Of a stretch of DNA of 64,000 nt, positions 35,931-47,344 are shown one piece after another (the first letter of the stretch is position 1; every line of letters starts with the position of its first letter). The position numbers were made by a program, and so were the translations under genes. The stretch is from Thuidium tamariscinum (lineage: Eukaryota; Streptophyta; Bryopsida; Hypnales; Thuidiaceae). The notes beneath the pieces were generated by a model. It was not told where the DNA came from. It saw only the letters and a program-made list of their open reading frames with translations, and made no database searches. Location of the stretch: contig OX344750.2 in NCBI GenBank assembly GCA_947034885.2, positions 4,154,001 through 4,218,000 of the forward strand, read 5' to 3'.

Positions 35931-36420
35931 TAAATTACTAATAGAATATACTCAAAAATGATTATTTTTTTCATTTTAACCACAATTATCTGGCAATCTA
36001 TTCCATGAAAGTCTTTGAATCACTTTGAATGACTCCCAAGACTTCACATAAACACTTTATGATTGTAAAGTAACAAGATTTTAGTAAATGGTTTGGGAAT
36101 TGATTTTCTCAATGCAATTCAAACATGTAACTATTGAACATTGGTTTTTGAGAAAATCTATAAAATATTCAAAGATTCTTCCAATGTTTTGGAAATGAAT
36201 CACTACTTCTACTCTACTTTGCAACCTTACAAGAATCCGTCCTCCTTCACATAAACAACCAAGTATACATTCCTAATACAATATATCCTAAAGCCTATTG
36301 TTCTCTTATGTGAACTTTTGCAAGGCAATGACCTCTCTAAAGTGATGGAGAATTGATTGTCTGGTTTGGCACTAGGCCCAATTCCAAACATACACATCAT
36401 AGAAGGGTTTAAAAAAAATT
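35931..36420. other. AT-rich intergenic, nothing recognised
   Basis: No supported feature. Confidence 0.4.
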
Positions 36421-37056
36421 CTTGAGTCCAATCTTGGTACTATAGCTTTGGAGAAGTTCTATTGTAAAGCCATGATATTCTATGTAACCGTGCAAGCTCC
36501 CTATTTTTTTTTCTTATCACTAAGACAGCTTAACCCATAATCAATGCCACGGACATTTGGTGTGTGGTGAATGGTAAGGAATTTTCTTATGTAGGACAAA
36601 AGTGTAACTATTCATCCTCGAAGTTTTTTTTGGATTCTTAAATCCAATCTTGGTGCTATTGCTTTGAAGAAATTCTATTGTAAAGCCACGACATTCTATG
36701 CAACTGTGCAAGTTCCCCGTTTGTTTTTTCTTGTCATTAAGACATATTAACCCATAATCAATGCCACAGACATTTGGGTTGTAGTGAATGATAAAGAATT
36801 TTCTTATGTAGGACAAAAGTGTAACTATTCATCCTCAAAGTTCTTCTTGGATTCTTAAATCCAATCTTGGTGCTATTGCTTTGGAGAAGTTCTATTGTAA
36901 AGCCATGACATTCTATGCAACCGTGCAAGTTCCTTGTTTGTTTTTTCTTGTCACTAAGACAACTTAACCCATAATCAATGCCACGGACATTTGGTGTGTG
37001 GTGAATGATAAGGAATTTTCTTATGTAGGACAAAAGTGTAACTATTCATCCTCGAA
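36421..37056. repeat. Tandem triplet, about 217-bp unit
   Basis: Three head-to-tail copies, anchored by CAATCTTGGTGCTATTGCTT-type starts at 36429, 36645 and 36862 and by ATCAATGCCACGGACATTTG near the end of each. Divergence is a few percent. Two parallel 91-codon minus-strand frames (36541-36816 and 36758-37033) are copies of the same sequence offset by one unit. Because the unit length is not a multiple of three, the frames do not join. No protein family is recognised. Confidence 0.9.
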
Positions 37057-37600
37057 ATTAAGGGTGGAAAAGAGAGATCTTATATAGTATCTTGACTTTC
37101 AACAAAGCCTTTTGTATTTTTTTTAAACGAATGATTCCCATGATATCAAAATGGATGATTTCCAATGGTCACGAGTCCGTCCGTCCTTTCAGGAATAAGC
37201 TTAGCTTGTTTCTCCTAAACTCCCCCAAGGCAGGCTGGCCAGTAGCCCAGTACTGTCCTGTCCTGGAGAGAGACTGAGGCTGTCGAGTGCATCCCAATCC
37301 CATATTCTTTGGCCTCACTGCTTCAACTGAATTTCAGCTTCCGCCATTGACTTCCAGGGCCCGACTTCCACCCACTTAAGGGTAAGGGTACGGCGAAGGC
37401 GAAGATCAAAAGCAAAGCAAAGCACACGCAAGGGATTGCAACCAATGAGCCTCTTCTCCATGTGCTGCGCGGCACTGGATTTCTGCTTGCATTGCAGGCA
37501 GTCTTGTTGGTAGCTTCTTTTTTTTGGAAACACATGGACAATTTTCATTGTAAGGGAAAAAGTAGAAAGAACCAAAGGCAATGGACATTGTTGTTACCTT
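37057..37600. other. Moderately G+C-rich segment, unrecognised
   Basis: About 37150-37560 is richer in G+C than its surroundings, with overlapping frames of 60-90 codons on the minus strand (for example 37315-37581). The frames disagree and none is recognised. Possibly old gene or transposon sequence. Confidence 0.25.
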
Positions 37601-37610
37601 ACCTTGGGGG

Positions 37611-37752
37611 TAGGGTTTTTTTTTCTGGCACCAAGGGCAACTGTAGCAATACACCATAGAGGAATGAAGGATGGTCCCTCCAAATTTGAACCACTATGAC
37701 TGTGCCAACACACTATTACTATAGCACCTTGGTGCCAGAAAAAAGAACCCTG
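37611..37752. repeat. Short inverted-repeat element 1 of a cluster
   Basis: AGGGTTTTTTTTTCTGGCAC with CAAGG..AACTGTAGCAATA on the left pairs with TATTACTATAGCACCTTGG and GCCAGAAAAAAGAACCCT on the right. The arms are about 40 bp. Confidence 0.7.
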
Positions 37753-37761
37753 CTTGGGGGT

Positions 37762-37892
37762 GTTTCACACTACTGCCATCCAAGTCCAGAGGCCATCGAT
37801 TCCACCAATCAGATTTTAGAAACCATGATTTCCACTAATCAAATTTGAGAAAACCATGGCCTCTCGACTTGGACGGCCGTAGTGTGAAATGC
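37762..37892. repeat. Short inverted-repeat element 2 of a cluster
   Basis: GTTTCACACTACTGCCATCC then AAGTCCAGAGGCCAT pairs with ATGGCCTCTCGACTTGGACG then GCCGTAGTGTGAAAT. Arms of about 35 bp with few mismatches surround an AT-rich core. Confidence 0.78.
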
Positions 37893-38050
37893 CTCTTAAC
37901 TTTTCATCTGGCCTTCCTTCACTACTATTCTAGAAGGCTTGGATCCTGCCAGGCGATCGGCACAGGAGGGCCACTTTGCAGTACTGTACTTGACAACAAG
38001 CACTGCAGCTGCAATCAATTCATTGCTATCCAAAAAAACTTGAAGGAGGT

Positions 38051-38300
38051 GAATAAGGGTCAGGGTGAATTGACCCCCTTATTGCCCCGCCGGGGCAAAC
38101 CCTGAAATATTTTATTTTTTGCAAATTTTATTTTTTGTAAATTTTATTTTTTGCAAATTCTGAATTCATACATGGAATCAGAGGCCCTCAATTATCCAGG
38201 AGGCATGAAGAAAATTCGAAATATATGGCACAAAATAGGGGGAAATTTAGTCAACTTGTTGTTGACTGGGGCAATAAGGGGGTCAGTTCTCCCTGCCCGT
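38051..38300. mobile_element. Tandem MITE unit 1 of 3
   Basis: The arm GGGTCAGGGTGAATTGACCC continuing CCTTATTGCCCC (from 38057) pairs with GGGGCAATAAGGGGGTCAGT continuing TCTCCCTGCCC (38268-38299). The core contains GCAAATTCTGAATTCATA and ATATGGCACAAAATAGGGGG, shared with units 2 and 3. Confidence 0.78.
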
Positions 38301-38550
38301 GAATAAGGGAGGATGTTAAATCCTACCATTAAAGGTGTGCCCAGCACGGTGGATTTACCTCACGTTAAAACGCAGGATTTTTTTGCAAATTCTAAATTCA
38401 TATTTGCAATCAAAGGCCCCCAATTAGGTAAGGTAGGTACAGAACATACCTTAGATATGGCACAAACTAGGGGGCTTTTTCACTTCTATCCTAAAAAATT
38501 CAAAATTACCCTGTTGGGTCTACCTTCAATGGTAGGATTTAACGTCCTAT
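38301..38550. mobile_element. Tandem MITE unit 2 of 3
   Basis: GGATGTTAAATCCTACCATT (38311) pairs with AATGGTAGGATTTAACGTCC (to 38547). The core has GCAAATTCTAAATTCATATT and ATATGGCACAAACTAGGGGG. It starts at a GAATAAGGG motif. Confidence 0.8.
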
Positions 38551-38823
38551 ATGAATAAGGGAAGATACTAAATCCTCCATTCAAACTGGGCCCCACAATA
38601 GCAGATTTACACTTTGGAAAATGCAAGATTTTTTTTTTATTTTAAATAATTTTTTTTGAAAATTCTGAATTCTTATTTGCGATCAAGGACCCCAAATTAG
38701 CTAGCAAGGGGTTTTGAACATACCTAGACATGGCCCAATAATAGGAGGCTTTTTTATTTTTATCCCTAGAGAATCCAAAAATTACCTTGTGAGGCCCAGT
38801 TCGAATGGAGGATTTAGTGTCTT
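38551..38823. mobile_element. Tandem MITE unit 3 of 3
   Basis: AAGATACTAAATCCTCCATT then CAAACTGGGCC pairs with GGCCCAGTTCG then AATGGAGGATTTAGTGTCTT. The core has GAAAATTCTGAATTCTTATT and ACATGGCCCAATAATAGGAG. It again begins at GAATAAGGG. Confidence 0.8.
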
Positions 38824-39669
38824 GTGTAAATAAGATTAAAAAATTAACCTTGAATGAGGTAGAAGCTTTTACAACCCATTTCCGACTACTTAGAGCATCT
38901 CTTCCACCCCTCCACTTATCTCCACCCCTTCAATTGAGATATGTCTAGTTTAAAGGGGATGGTCACTTGTATCTCCAACAATACAATTCACTAAAATATA
39001 CCTTCAACCAATCATTAGGCAAAGAACTTGCAAAAGCAATAAGTACCCTATCAATTATTATGATGACTTGCTAATCCCAAGAGAAATATTTAGCATGTAG
39101 AAGGGTTAGAGATCCCTTCAAATATGGCTTATTTGGGGAGAGAAAGTGAAGGTCAAGCCTGACATACAATAGAATTGATTTCTTATCATCCAAAAATTAG
39201 AAGAGAAGGGATACGTGGAAGGCTATAGGAAATGCTCTCAAGGAATTTAGCATATCTCCTAATTGGATTTGGTAGGAGAAAAAATTTACTATATAGGGAA
39301 ACAAATTTTAGACAAACTCAAATATTTTTATAATTTTTTTTGCCTCTAAACAAAATTACAATGAATTTTTTTCATCAAGGTATGTCTAATTCCAATTATA
39401 GGTTGGTTTAGAAATTTGTTTGAAATCAATGGCTTATAATGCATTATAATTGACTATTTACTCCCACCTCCTATGCTTGGAAATAGAACAACCTAGGCTT
39501 TGGAAAGGGGGGAATCAAAAAGGGTCAACTTAACCTAAACAAGTACCTACATTACAATTTATTAAGTTTGAAGCATTAGTACACTCTTTGAAGAAGGTAT
39601 CTACTTCAACTTACTCACATCAGTTTATGCAGATGCAAAACCTTGATTCCCTTATAGTCCCTAGCCAAT
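38824..39669. other. Intergenic, one possible MITE terminus
   Basis: TTAGAGCATCTCTTCCACCC at about 38890 resembles GAGCATC-type plant MITE ends like that at 57747, but no matching second end is found. The rest is AT-rich with no gene. Confidence 0.35.
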
Positions 39670-39872
39670 GCTAGTGTGTGAGTATATGTATAAGTAGATA
39701 TTCTAGAATCATTGAAGGAATTTATAGTATAAACACTTATAATATAGGTACACACAACATAGTCGTACATTGTAATCATGGAAGGTTTTTATACTATAGA
39801 TGCCTATTTAATATAGGTATATAATCTTCTAGGCCCATAGGTTGACGCTTCTAGATTCTCATAATAGCACCC
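39670..39872 (+). mobile_element. GCTACTATGTGAG-family small element
   Basis: Runs from TGCTAGTGTGTGAGTATATG to TTCTCATAATAGCACC. The interior is homologous to 35555-35790 (AATATAGGTA, ATGGAAGGTTTTTATA, AATCTTCTAGGCCCATAGG). Confidence 0.62.
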
Positions 39873-40566
39873 CTCAAGGTGAATGTGCCTAAGTGGTTTG
39901 TCAATGTTGATAGCCACTTTTGCTATTACTTAGAAAAAATGTGGATGCTTCAAATCTTCACATGACATTGGGTGGAAGCATGTTAATAGGAGCCACCGGT
40001 AGACCTTAATTGATCTCTTTTAACGTCCTTAGTTGCTTATTTGACAGTGCTTGGAATTTTGAAAATCTTACATAACTTACACCATGTACATTAAAGAGGT
40101 GTGGAAAGACAAAATTTGAAGTACTTCCTACTTTGTTTTAAAGACAAGGACAATAACAACTTCTAAATCTCATGCATAATGATATAAAAACCATTTAATT
40201 TTAAAGCACATAAGGGCTGAAAAGGACCCGTTACACATGGTATTTTGTCCTTATTCTATATATAAACATTCTAAAATACCATCATATTTATAGACAAGAT
40301 ATATGTATATTATTTGAATATAGTATTGCAATTTTTTTTGAAAACTTACAATTTTGATACTTCAAATTTCAAATTCCAATCAAAAAAAGCAACCGTTACG
40401 GCCAAGTTGGCTCCTATTAACATGCTTTCACCCCATTAGATAATCTCCTATGGATCTTTCCTTCACTTAAAATATATTCTCCCACAAAGATACCTTTTGC
40501 TATGACTTCCATATAATTTCTAATGCTTCAATGACTAAATCCTTCTAATCTTTTATGCCATAGCAT
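39873..40566. other. AT-rich intergenic with a TGAAAGCATGTTAATAGGAG inverted pair
   Basis: GCATGTTAATAGGAGCCA at 39978 reappears inverted as TGGCTCCTATTAACATGC at 40408-40425. The outer flanks also match loosely (GGGTGGAA and TTTCACCCC). It may be a further small element of about 460 bp (39970-40433). No gene. Confidence 0.5.
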
Positions 40567-41507
40567 TTGTAGATTTATGTACATGTGGAAAGATTTGAAT
40601 CATTCCATTCTGATTCATGAGATGAAAGTTACAAGGAGTTTTAGTTTGCATGTACTTATGGAATCACTATACTAAAATAAACTTTGAAGTCCTTTACTTA
40701 ATTCAATTTTCAATATTTTTGAAAAGAAAGAAAGTTGTAGGATTTAGATTTTCTATTGCAAAATTACAACTATTGAAATATTCATTTTCCATTTTGATAA
40801 CTAAATCCTACAAGTTTTTCATTAGAAGGGATCTGAGGCCTCTAAAAGGCTGTTTTAGGGTCGTTCCTCGAAACTGTTCCCGTAACTACTGGCTGTTGTC
40901 AGGCTAGCATTTATCCAAAAAAAATGGGTCTTGAAATATGAAAAAAGTCCAAATTTATATTATTTTTTTCAAAAATAAATTAATTAATGACATGGCACTC
41001 TCTCAACCACGTAGGATTCCTACTCACGCGGCCAAAACTGCGTTCCTGCAGTCCGGAAACCCGCACTCTTCCAATGGCCTCAAAAATCCCCTAATGAGTA
41101 TTTTGAATTATTCTATGACTCTTTTCTACTTACTATTTATGTTGTACAATTTCAAATGATTTGAAATCTTTCAAGCATGTAGCCAACTTTCCTTGAAGAA
41201 TGGATTAGAAAAATCACCACCATTTTGAACAATTCTTCATAAAAATATGATGTTGTAAAGTGTAGTTACCTAGTTTTTTGCAAGGCCAAAAAAATAATTT
41301 TTGTCAACTCAAATGCTAATATCTTGCAATCCACACAATGGAAATTTCTGAAATTTTTGCACATCTTCCCAAACTATTTTACTAGTAACATGATCACATG
41401 GTGACACACATCCAAAAATATCGTGCTTCCAAAATTTAGTATTTGTACTAAAGATGGCAATTTTAGAGTGTTTTGGTGAAAACATAGTCAAAATCATTTA
41501 GAGTTAA
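40567..41507 (+). mobile_element. Family A TTAA element, right part, with nested MITE
   Basis: From about 40567 it follows family A (GATTTATGTACATGTGGAAA, GAATCATTCCATT). It is interrupted at 40820-41096 and resumes with TATTTTGAATTATTCTATGA to end TTTAGAGTTAA (41507). The left third is missing. Confidence 0.65.
40820..41096. mobile_element. CATTAGAAG-family MITE nested in family A
   Basis: Left end CATTAGAAGGGATCTGAGGC and right end GCCTCAAAAATCCCCTAATG, 277 bp. The interior shows GGCTGTTGTCAGGCTAGCA, a GACATGGCAC..CAACCACGTAG block and TGCGTTCCTGCAGTCCGGAA. It is the least A/T-decayed of the group. Confidence 0.82.
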
Positions 41508-42913
41508 CCTTGTTTCAATGATGGAATGCTAGAAGGGCTTAAGTACTTCAATATGTCGCTTAAAAATCTCATAGCATTGAAATCTAAACATTTAAGCAAA
41601 CGTAGTAAGATTATCAATGAACATTTTGTTGCTTATATAAAAGATTACTCTATCTCTAAAGATTGCATACTTCAAATACTAATTATTGAGACAACATAGG
41701 ACCATCCTATATACTAAATTTTTCTTTAAAATAAAATCTATTTTGAATAATTAATCTTCTCTTCTAAAACTCATACCTTTTGCATTCCTTGAATCTCTAT
41801 GACAAGTTTACAAAGTGACTTGCTAGCATCAAAGTGGTACAATTTTGGTTATTTTCAGTCCTTAGGATTGGAGAATACTATAAATGAACTTATAATGGGA
41901 ATGTATACAACTAGTTGCATGAAATCACTCTAGTATACTCCTTATTAAAGAAGACAATTAAATATTGCATGTTTAAATATGGATTTTTATTCTTTTCACT
42001 TCATTTGTTTTTGACAATTTTAGTGATATGGTAGTTTCCGCTAAAGGTAGTTCTTGGATTAGAAAAAAAATGAAGTGATTGAGATGTATGTGCATATTTC
42101 TATATCCTTTTTAATTTGATGATTGTGATATTGGCTATTGGTTTCATTATTGCATTTCAAGACTCTTCAAAACTCATGAAGAACAAACTTAAGTAGGCAG
42201 CTTGAAGTAGGCCCCCTTTGACTTCTTCACTCTAAGGAAGATTTGTAAGTCACAAAAAGAAATTTGGGTATTTAAAAAAACTTCAAATTCTTCTTGGTTT
42301 CTCCTATACAATTAGTTTTGAAGTGGATACCTTTTGACCTCTTCATTACCAAGAAAATTTTGTAGATCATTATGGTAGTGGTTTAGTCAATGAAAAAAAT
42401 TGGACTGATTATTTTTTTCTCAAATTTGGTGGAATTAAAAGCAAACACTTGTTAGCCTCTTCAATACCCAACATTGCCATTAGGCCATGGCAACACCCTA
42501 GTAGAACAAAGATTTCAATTTATTCTATTTTTATCACTTTAGATTGGTATTTGATCCAACAATTGATATCTTGTCATATTATTGTGTCATCTTGATGTGA
42601 ATGAGCATCCAACAAACCAAAAAATGCAACATGTAGAGTTGTAAGTCAAATTATGACTCTTCAAAGTTGGACAAATCATTGAAAATGAAAAAAAATTTCA
42701 AGAGGACCTCAAGGTCTTTTTGTAGAAAAGACAATCTATATGACCATTTCCAAGCTTGGTAATCTCCAATGTTGAAATATAGTTTGAATTTATTTATTAT
42801 GTGGTTAAATTATTTTTTGTTTGGTGTGATCTTGAGTTATTTTCCTCATAAACACTAAATTGTGAATGGCACTCCAATTCACATGATACTCAAGATTCTA
42901 AACATTCACAACA
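41508..42913. other. AT-rich intergenic, nothing recognised
   Basis: About 1.4 kb without supported features. Confidence 0.45.
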
Positions 42914-43840
42914 TTAACTCCTAAAGGACCAAAGTGCCTTTTTTGGCAATATAGCAATTTTGGGCAGGTACATGTGACTAGAGATTTTCATATTTTGGAA
43001 CCAAATTTAAAATAGAAGGTGTGGACAAGGAATATCTTCAAAGCCCAACAATTTTTGTGACTTTTGACTACATGGTTGAATAGTGATCACATGATATGTT
43101 GTTTGTTTCTCAACTCGGGTAGTTTGAGCAGATAAAAAAAAATCACTGTTTTTAGAAATAAAAATTTGAAATTGGTTTTATAGATTTATATATACATAGA
43201 AAGCTTTGAATCATTCCATTTGGATTAATGAGTCAAAAGTTATGAAGAATTTTAGTTTCTGGATAGTTATGGATTCTCTACTCTAAAAAAAACTTTGAAG
43301 TCCTTTATTTTACTCAATTTTCAATATTTTTGAAATTTTTTTAAAAATTGGGTGTAGATTTTTTATTACAATATTTGAACCATTGGGATTGGGATTTTTC
43401 AATTCAACAAATAAATTGTTAACATTTTAGTATTTTGAATCATTTTCTACTTCTTTCTACTTACTATTTTTTTGTACATGTTGTACAATTCCAAATGATT
43501 TGAAAATTTTCAAGCATGTAGCCAACTTGAATTGAAGAATGAATCCAAGGAGTAAAAACCATTTTGAATATTTTTTCATACAAATGTGGCCTTCTGAATT
43601 GCAATTGCTTGGATTTTCGCAATAGTAAGAAAAGGACTTTTGCAACTTCAAACACTAATATCTTGTAATCTACATGGTAAAAAAATTTGAAATGTTTTGT
43701 ACTTCTTCTAGAACTAGTGCACTAAAGGATCCTATGGTTACATTATTCAAAAAAAAATTCTAAAATTTGGTAGTTGTCCTAGAAATGACAGTTTTGGAGC
43801 AGTTTTGGTGAAAACATAGTCAAAAACCTTTGGGGGTTAA
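42914..43840 (+). mobile_element. TTAA element, family A, full length
   Basis: Starts TTAACTCCTAAAGGACCAAA and ends CCTTTGGGGGTTAA. It is collinear with 6374-7303 across about 930 bp, with shared blocks throughout such as TATACATAGAAAGCTTTGAA. No coding frame; overlapping 63-64-codon minus-strand frames are incidental. Confidence 0.82.
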
Positions 43841-44640
43841 TTTTGTCCTATTCACGAAGGTGCAAAAGTAGAGTCACTTGTGAAACTCTTGTCACTAGAA
43901 AATTAATATTTTGACAACTAGTACAATATCAGTGTAGTGGAATATGTTTTAATAGACAAAGGTTTGATCCTCTAGAAGGACCCACATGTCAATAGGATAG
44001 GGCTCAAAAACAATTCGGGCATTAAGAATGGACCCTATGAAGGGGCCTAAAATAGTGGATAGTATTCTTTAAATGAATGGTTGTGTGAAAGTTAGAAAAT
44101 GGTAGTTACGATTACATGGTTTCACAATATCCAAGAGGTGAAATACAAATCTTTGTTAGTTCCTTGTTAACTACAACTCAACATCATCTAAGCCTAAGCA
44201 AACTATTTTGCCAGCAATATATAGTTGTTAAGACTTAAGTTCTAGGTAGCTAGGTTTTTTTCCACCTTATGTATGGCTCGCTTTTTAAATAGCATCCTTG
44301 CTCTTCTACAATATATGTGAGCATGTCTAGCATTATAATTAACCGTGTTTACAATTCATTTGCTTACTTCAAGGCTTTGTCAAGTGTCATTATTGCCCTT
44401 GTCTATGAACAAGAATGCCTACCTATTGTAATTTGACTTCAAAAATCATAACTAATTCATACAAAGCTAGAAAATTCTCAAAAAAAGGACATGTGACAAT
44501 TGCTAATTTCCCTTTCACTGAACATTTTTTCCACACCCTTGCAATTCAAATATTTCACTTCAAACCTTCATTTCTCCTTAGATGCTCCATTAATGAGCCT
44601 CTTATCTTAATGACTTTTTGAGTGATCCTTCAAATTGCAA
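43841..44640. other. AT-rich intergenic, nothing recognised
   Basis: A 68-codon frame at 44415-44621 is unrecognised. No repeat ends. Confidence 0.4.
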
Positions 44641-44830
44641 ACCTTCACCATTGATTACAGTACCAATTTTTGTGGATGAAAATACAATTTTTTGCAAATA
44701 CCAATTATAACCTTTGCCAAAACAATGATGTTTTCACAAAATGAGTAGGATATTCCATAAGGACAATAGCACATTGAGACAATGTTTCTATGGGTACTGT
44801 AAGATAGGAAGTTTATAAACAAACTCAGTT

Positions 44831-45193
44831 CTAAATGCATCCCCTGTCTAGGAACAATGCCATGTTTCTTGAAATATCTATTACTGCCATTGATGAGGTA
44901 GGTAGGCTCAAAAGCCAGCAATTTATGGACTTCCTACCATATAAGGAGGAATGAAACCAAACTTGTTCCAAATTTGGAGTGTGAATGGTAAGATTTTGAG
45001 ACTCACAAAATCGAAAATTGTCGGGTAAGTTCGTCTTTGTCTGCCTTTGTAGGACAGAGCTTTCCTTGTGTTTGGTTCTTTTTGGTTTGGCTGGTTTTGT
45101 GGCTGTGGTGACTTGGTGCTGACTCTCCATCTGCAGTGAAAAGTCTTCATTTTTGTTTCTAAAAACAAGGAATAAAACACCTTGGGTTGCCAT
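44831..45193 (-). CDS. Unrecognised ORF, 120 codons, doubtful
   Basis: Opens with ATG (MATQGVLFLVF...) and is rich in K, T and Q in its first half. No domain, signal or transmembrane segment is recognised. It lies in a segment free of the window's repeat families and with slightly higher G+C, which is the only argument for it. Another minus-strand frame (44923-45237) overlaps it in a different phase. It is most likely chance or a decayed exon. Confidence 0.15.
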   Translation of the reverse strand: MATQGVLFLVFRNKNEDFSLQMESQHQVTTATKPAKPKRTKHKESSVLQRQTKTNLPDNFRFCESQNLTIHTPNLEQVWFHSSLYGRKSINCWLLSLPTSSMAVIDISRNMALFLDRGCI

Positions 45194-45560
45194 TGATTTG
45201 GTATTCCTAGCGCATTTGGAGGAGCAACATTACGCATACTTTGTCAGATTTTTAGCAACATCAATAACTTCAATGTGCCTGTCAGAGTCAGTGGGGTCTT
45301 GGCTTTGTTTCTTATGTTTTGTTTTTCTTGAAACAAGTCGTAGCTTTGCTTTGTTTGTTGTCAATGGCTTTTGGCCAAGTTTTGGGAGTTCAGGTACATG
45401 GACCCAACTTTGGGGAGGAGCTGGTCCTCCAAACTTGGGGTACCGTACTAGAACGAGTGTTTTGAATACTTTGCAAACAAAACGTTTTTGTTGTATGTTT
45501 GGTTTGTTTGCGATTTTTTTTTTTGGCACAAATGACAAACAAACAAAATGATGTTTCACA
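44980..45560. other. Low-repeat segment with conflicting ORFs on both strands
   Basis: The plus-strand frame 45153-45551 (132 codons, TTG start; first ATG in frame only in the middle) overlaps the minus-strand frame 45230-45559 (109 codons, GTG start). The sequence is TTTG-rich with a near-duplicated AACTTTGGGG / AACTTGGGG pair around 45410-45440. No protein family is recognised. It could be a captured gene fragment. Confidence 0.25.
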
Positions 45561-46361
45561 ATCTTGAAAGCAAATGCTGCTTGGGAAGAAGTGAGATATT
45601 TGAGTACTCGCCCTTTTTTTCTGTCAGAACTGTCCTAAATTTATCTTAATCTGCAGCATATGCTACTGTAGGTTAACGACCAGGGCATCCCTTTGGCTAG
45701 AAAACAAGTCCATCACTCACACAACCCATCCCAAGACAAACAAAAATTGTCATTGTCTTTGGAAAGTGTTGCACATCCTTTTGCTTGTGAAAAGTTCAAA
45801 TTTTGATAAAGCTTTGGGATTTTGTCGAATCTTGTCCATTGCAGTAGGGCTGTTTTCGTAGAGGGACAAGGGAGGGTTCCAATGACAAACATATTAGGAG
45901 ATTTAATCAATTTTGAAGCAAGGTAAGTAAACATGCGTAAGGTAGGAGGCTCGAACTCCAACAGGGCATTTTGCACCAAACATGACTCAGAGGTACATTT
46001 TGCTTTCTACAATATATCAAAATGTACAAATTGTGTACATTCTAGGAGGTGGTTGCTTTTAGAGCCCTAAGGTTTTCGACTTCAAAATTTCATAACTAGT
46101 TCCACAAAGCTCCAAAAAAATATGAAACAACTCGGGTTGGATGTCATTTCCTCTTGTCTTTCAAAGAAAATTTATTGAAAAATATTTCAAGATGTTTTCC
46201 CTCCCCAAAATTCAACTTCAACGCTTAGATGGTCGCTTTATGGACCTCTTACCTTACTACCAAGCATATTTGCTATCTAAGTACCTTTGGAGAAGCTATT
46301 TGTCAACTCAAATATTTTGCAAAGATTTAGAAGTTTGAGAGAAGTCATTTTCAAAGTATAA
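45561..46361. other. Intergenic, nothing recognised
   Basis: Frames of 88 codons (minus, 45713-45979) and 65 codons (plus, 46141-46338) are not recognisable. Confidence 0.35.
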
Positions 46362-46570
46362 TTAACCCCTAAAGGATCAAGCTGTGTTCTTTTAACATAG
46401 TGAATTTGGGCAACTTACCACAAATGGAGTTTTGTTGTTTTTCTTTGAAATTTTCAGGCTACGTGTGCTTGAGGAGTAGCTTTAAAGCCCAACAATTTTC
46501 GTAACTTTTGACTACATGGTTAAAAAGTTATTGCACAATATGTGATTTTGACAAGAATCAAATATTCTAT
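46362..46570 (+). mobile_element. Family A TTAA element, left-end relic
   Basis: Starts TTAACCCCTAAAGGATCAAG and keeps CTTACCACAAATGGAGTTTT, AAAGCCCAACAATTTTCGTA and TTTTGACTACATGGTTAAAA of the family. Later parts are missing. Confidence 0.65.
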
Positions 46571-46599
46571 GATTTTTAAAACTTTGTTGGGACTATATC

Positions 46600-46772
46600 A
46601 ATAAGGAGTGGGTAGAGCCATGCTTACCAGTATCCTCTCCAAGTGGATTGTTATGATGCTACATGGTTGCTAAGATTGTGGTAATTGGTGAGTGATTGAT
46701 GCAAATAGAAAAATGTAGTAGATGTTGGAATTATGAAACTAATGACTTTAGGTTGTTCTACCTTATGTACAA
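46600..46772. repeat. Possible relic of the GGTAGAACAACC family
   Basis: GGGTAGAGCCATGC at about 46608 and GGTTGTTCTACCTTA at about 46751 resemble the inverted ends of 8817-9296. The interior is short and poorly matched. Confidence 0.3.
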
Positions 46773-47344
46773 AATGATGTAGTAGGAAAGTTATGCACTT
46801 CTCAAATTGATATGTGTTGGTAAATTTGTTCTCTTCAATTGCAAGAACTATTGTCATGAAAGTATATTTAAAAATTCATGTAAGAATATTGTAACCATCT
46901 TACTATGGCAAGGCCAACTTTTTGAGATTGTATTCAAAACTAGTCATCAAATTCACAATGTTTTAAATAGAATCATTGAATAAGAAGTATATAGCAACTA
47001 GTCAAACTTTTGCACTAATTTCCACAATCTAATCTAATTAGGAAAGAAGTGAGAAACAAATCTTACAGCTTCCCTCCAAGGAAAGGAAATTTTGTATTTT
47101 ATTGAAAAATATATTAAAAATTAAATTATTAATTCCATTATATATGAATTTCTATTAATAACTAAATTATTAATTCCATTATAGTTGAATTTCTATTTGA
47201 GATTATTTATTCAACTTGTTTAACCCATAAAGGTTTTTAGCAACTTTAAGGTGTTTTCGATCTCAATTTTGTAAGTTACAAAGAGTGGAAGTTCAAAGGG
47301 CGATGACTCAATTTTAGGCAAAATTAACCATCGGACTTGTAAAA
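46773..47344. other. AT-rich intergenic with one possible worn TTAA-element end
   Basis: TTTAACCCATAAAGGTTTTT at about 47219 resembles the TTAA-CCCCTAAAGG terminus, but no partner end is visible. Confidence 0.35.

Noticed and set aside
36541-37033. Tandem repeat as a repeat-domain protein gene
   Set aside because: The unit of about 217 bp is not a multiple of three, so copies cannot be read as one continuous repeat protein.
38890-38990. Second GAGCATC-type MITE
   Set aside because: Only one terminus is recognisable; no inverted partner found within 600 bp.
45153-45559. 132-codon and 109-codon frames on opposite strands
   Set aside because: Not called as CDS. Neither begins at an ATG, they overlap nearly fully, and the sequence is TTTG-rich low complexity. 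Described only as an unresolved segment.
45940-45975. T-arm-like GGCTCGAACTCC stretch, possible tRNA
   Set aside because: No matching acceptor, D-arm or anticodon stem could be formed around it.
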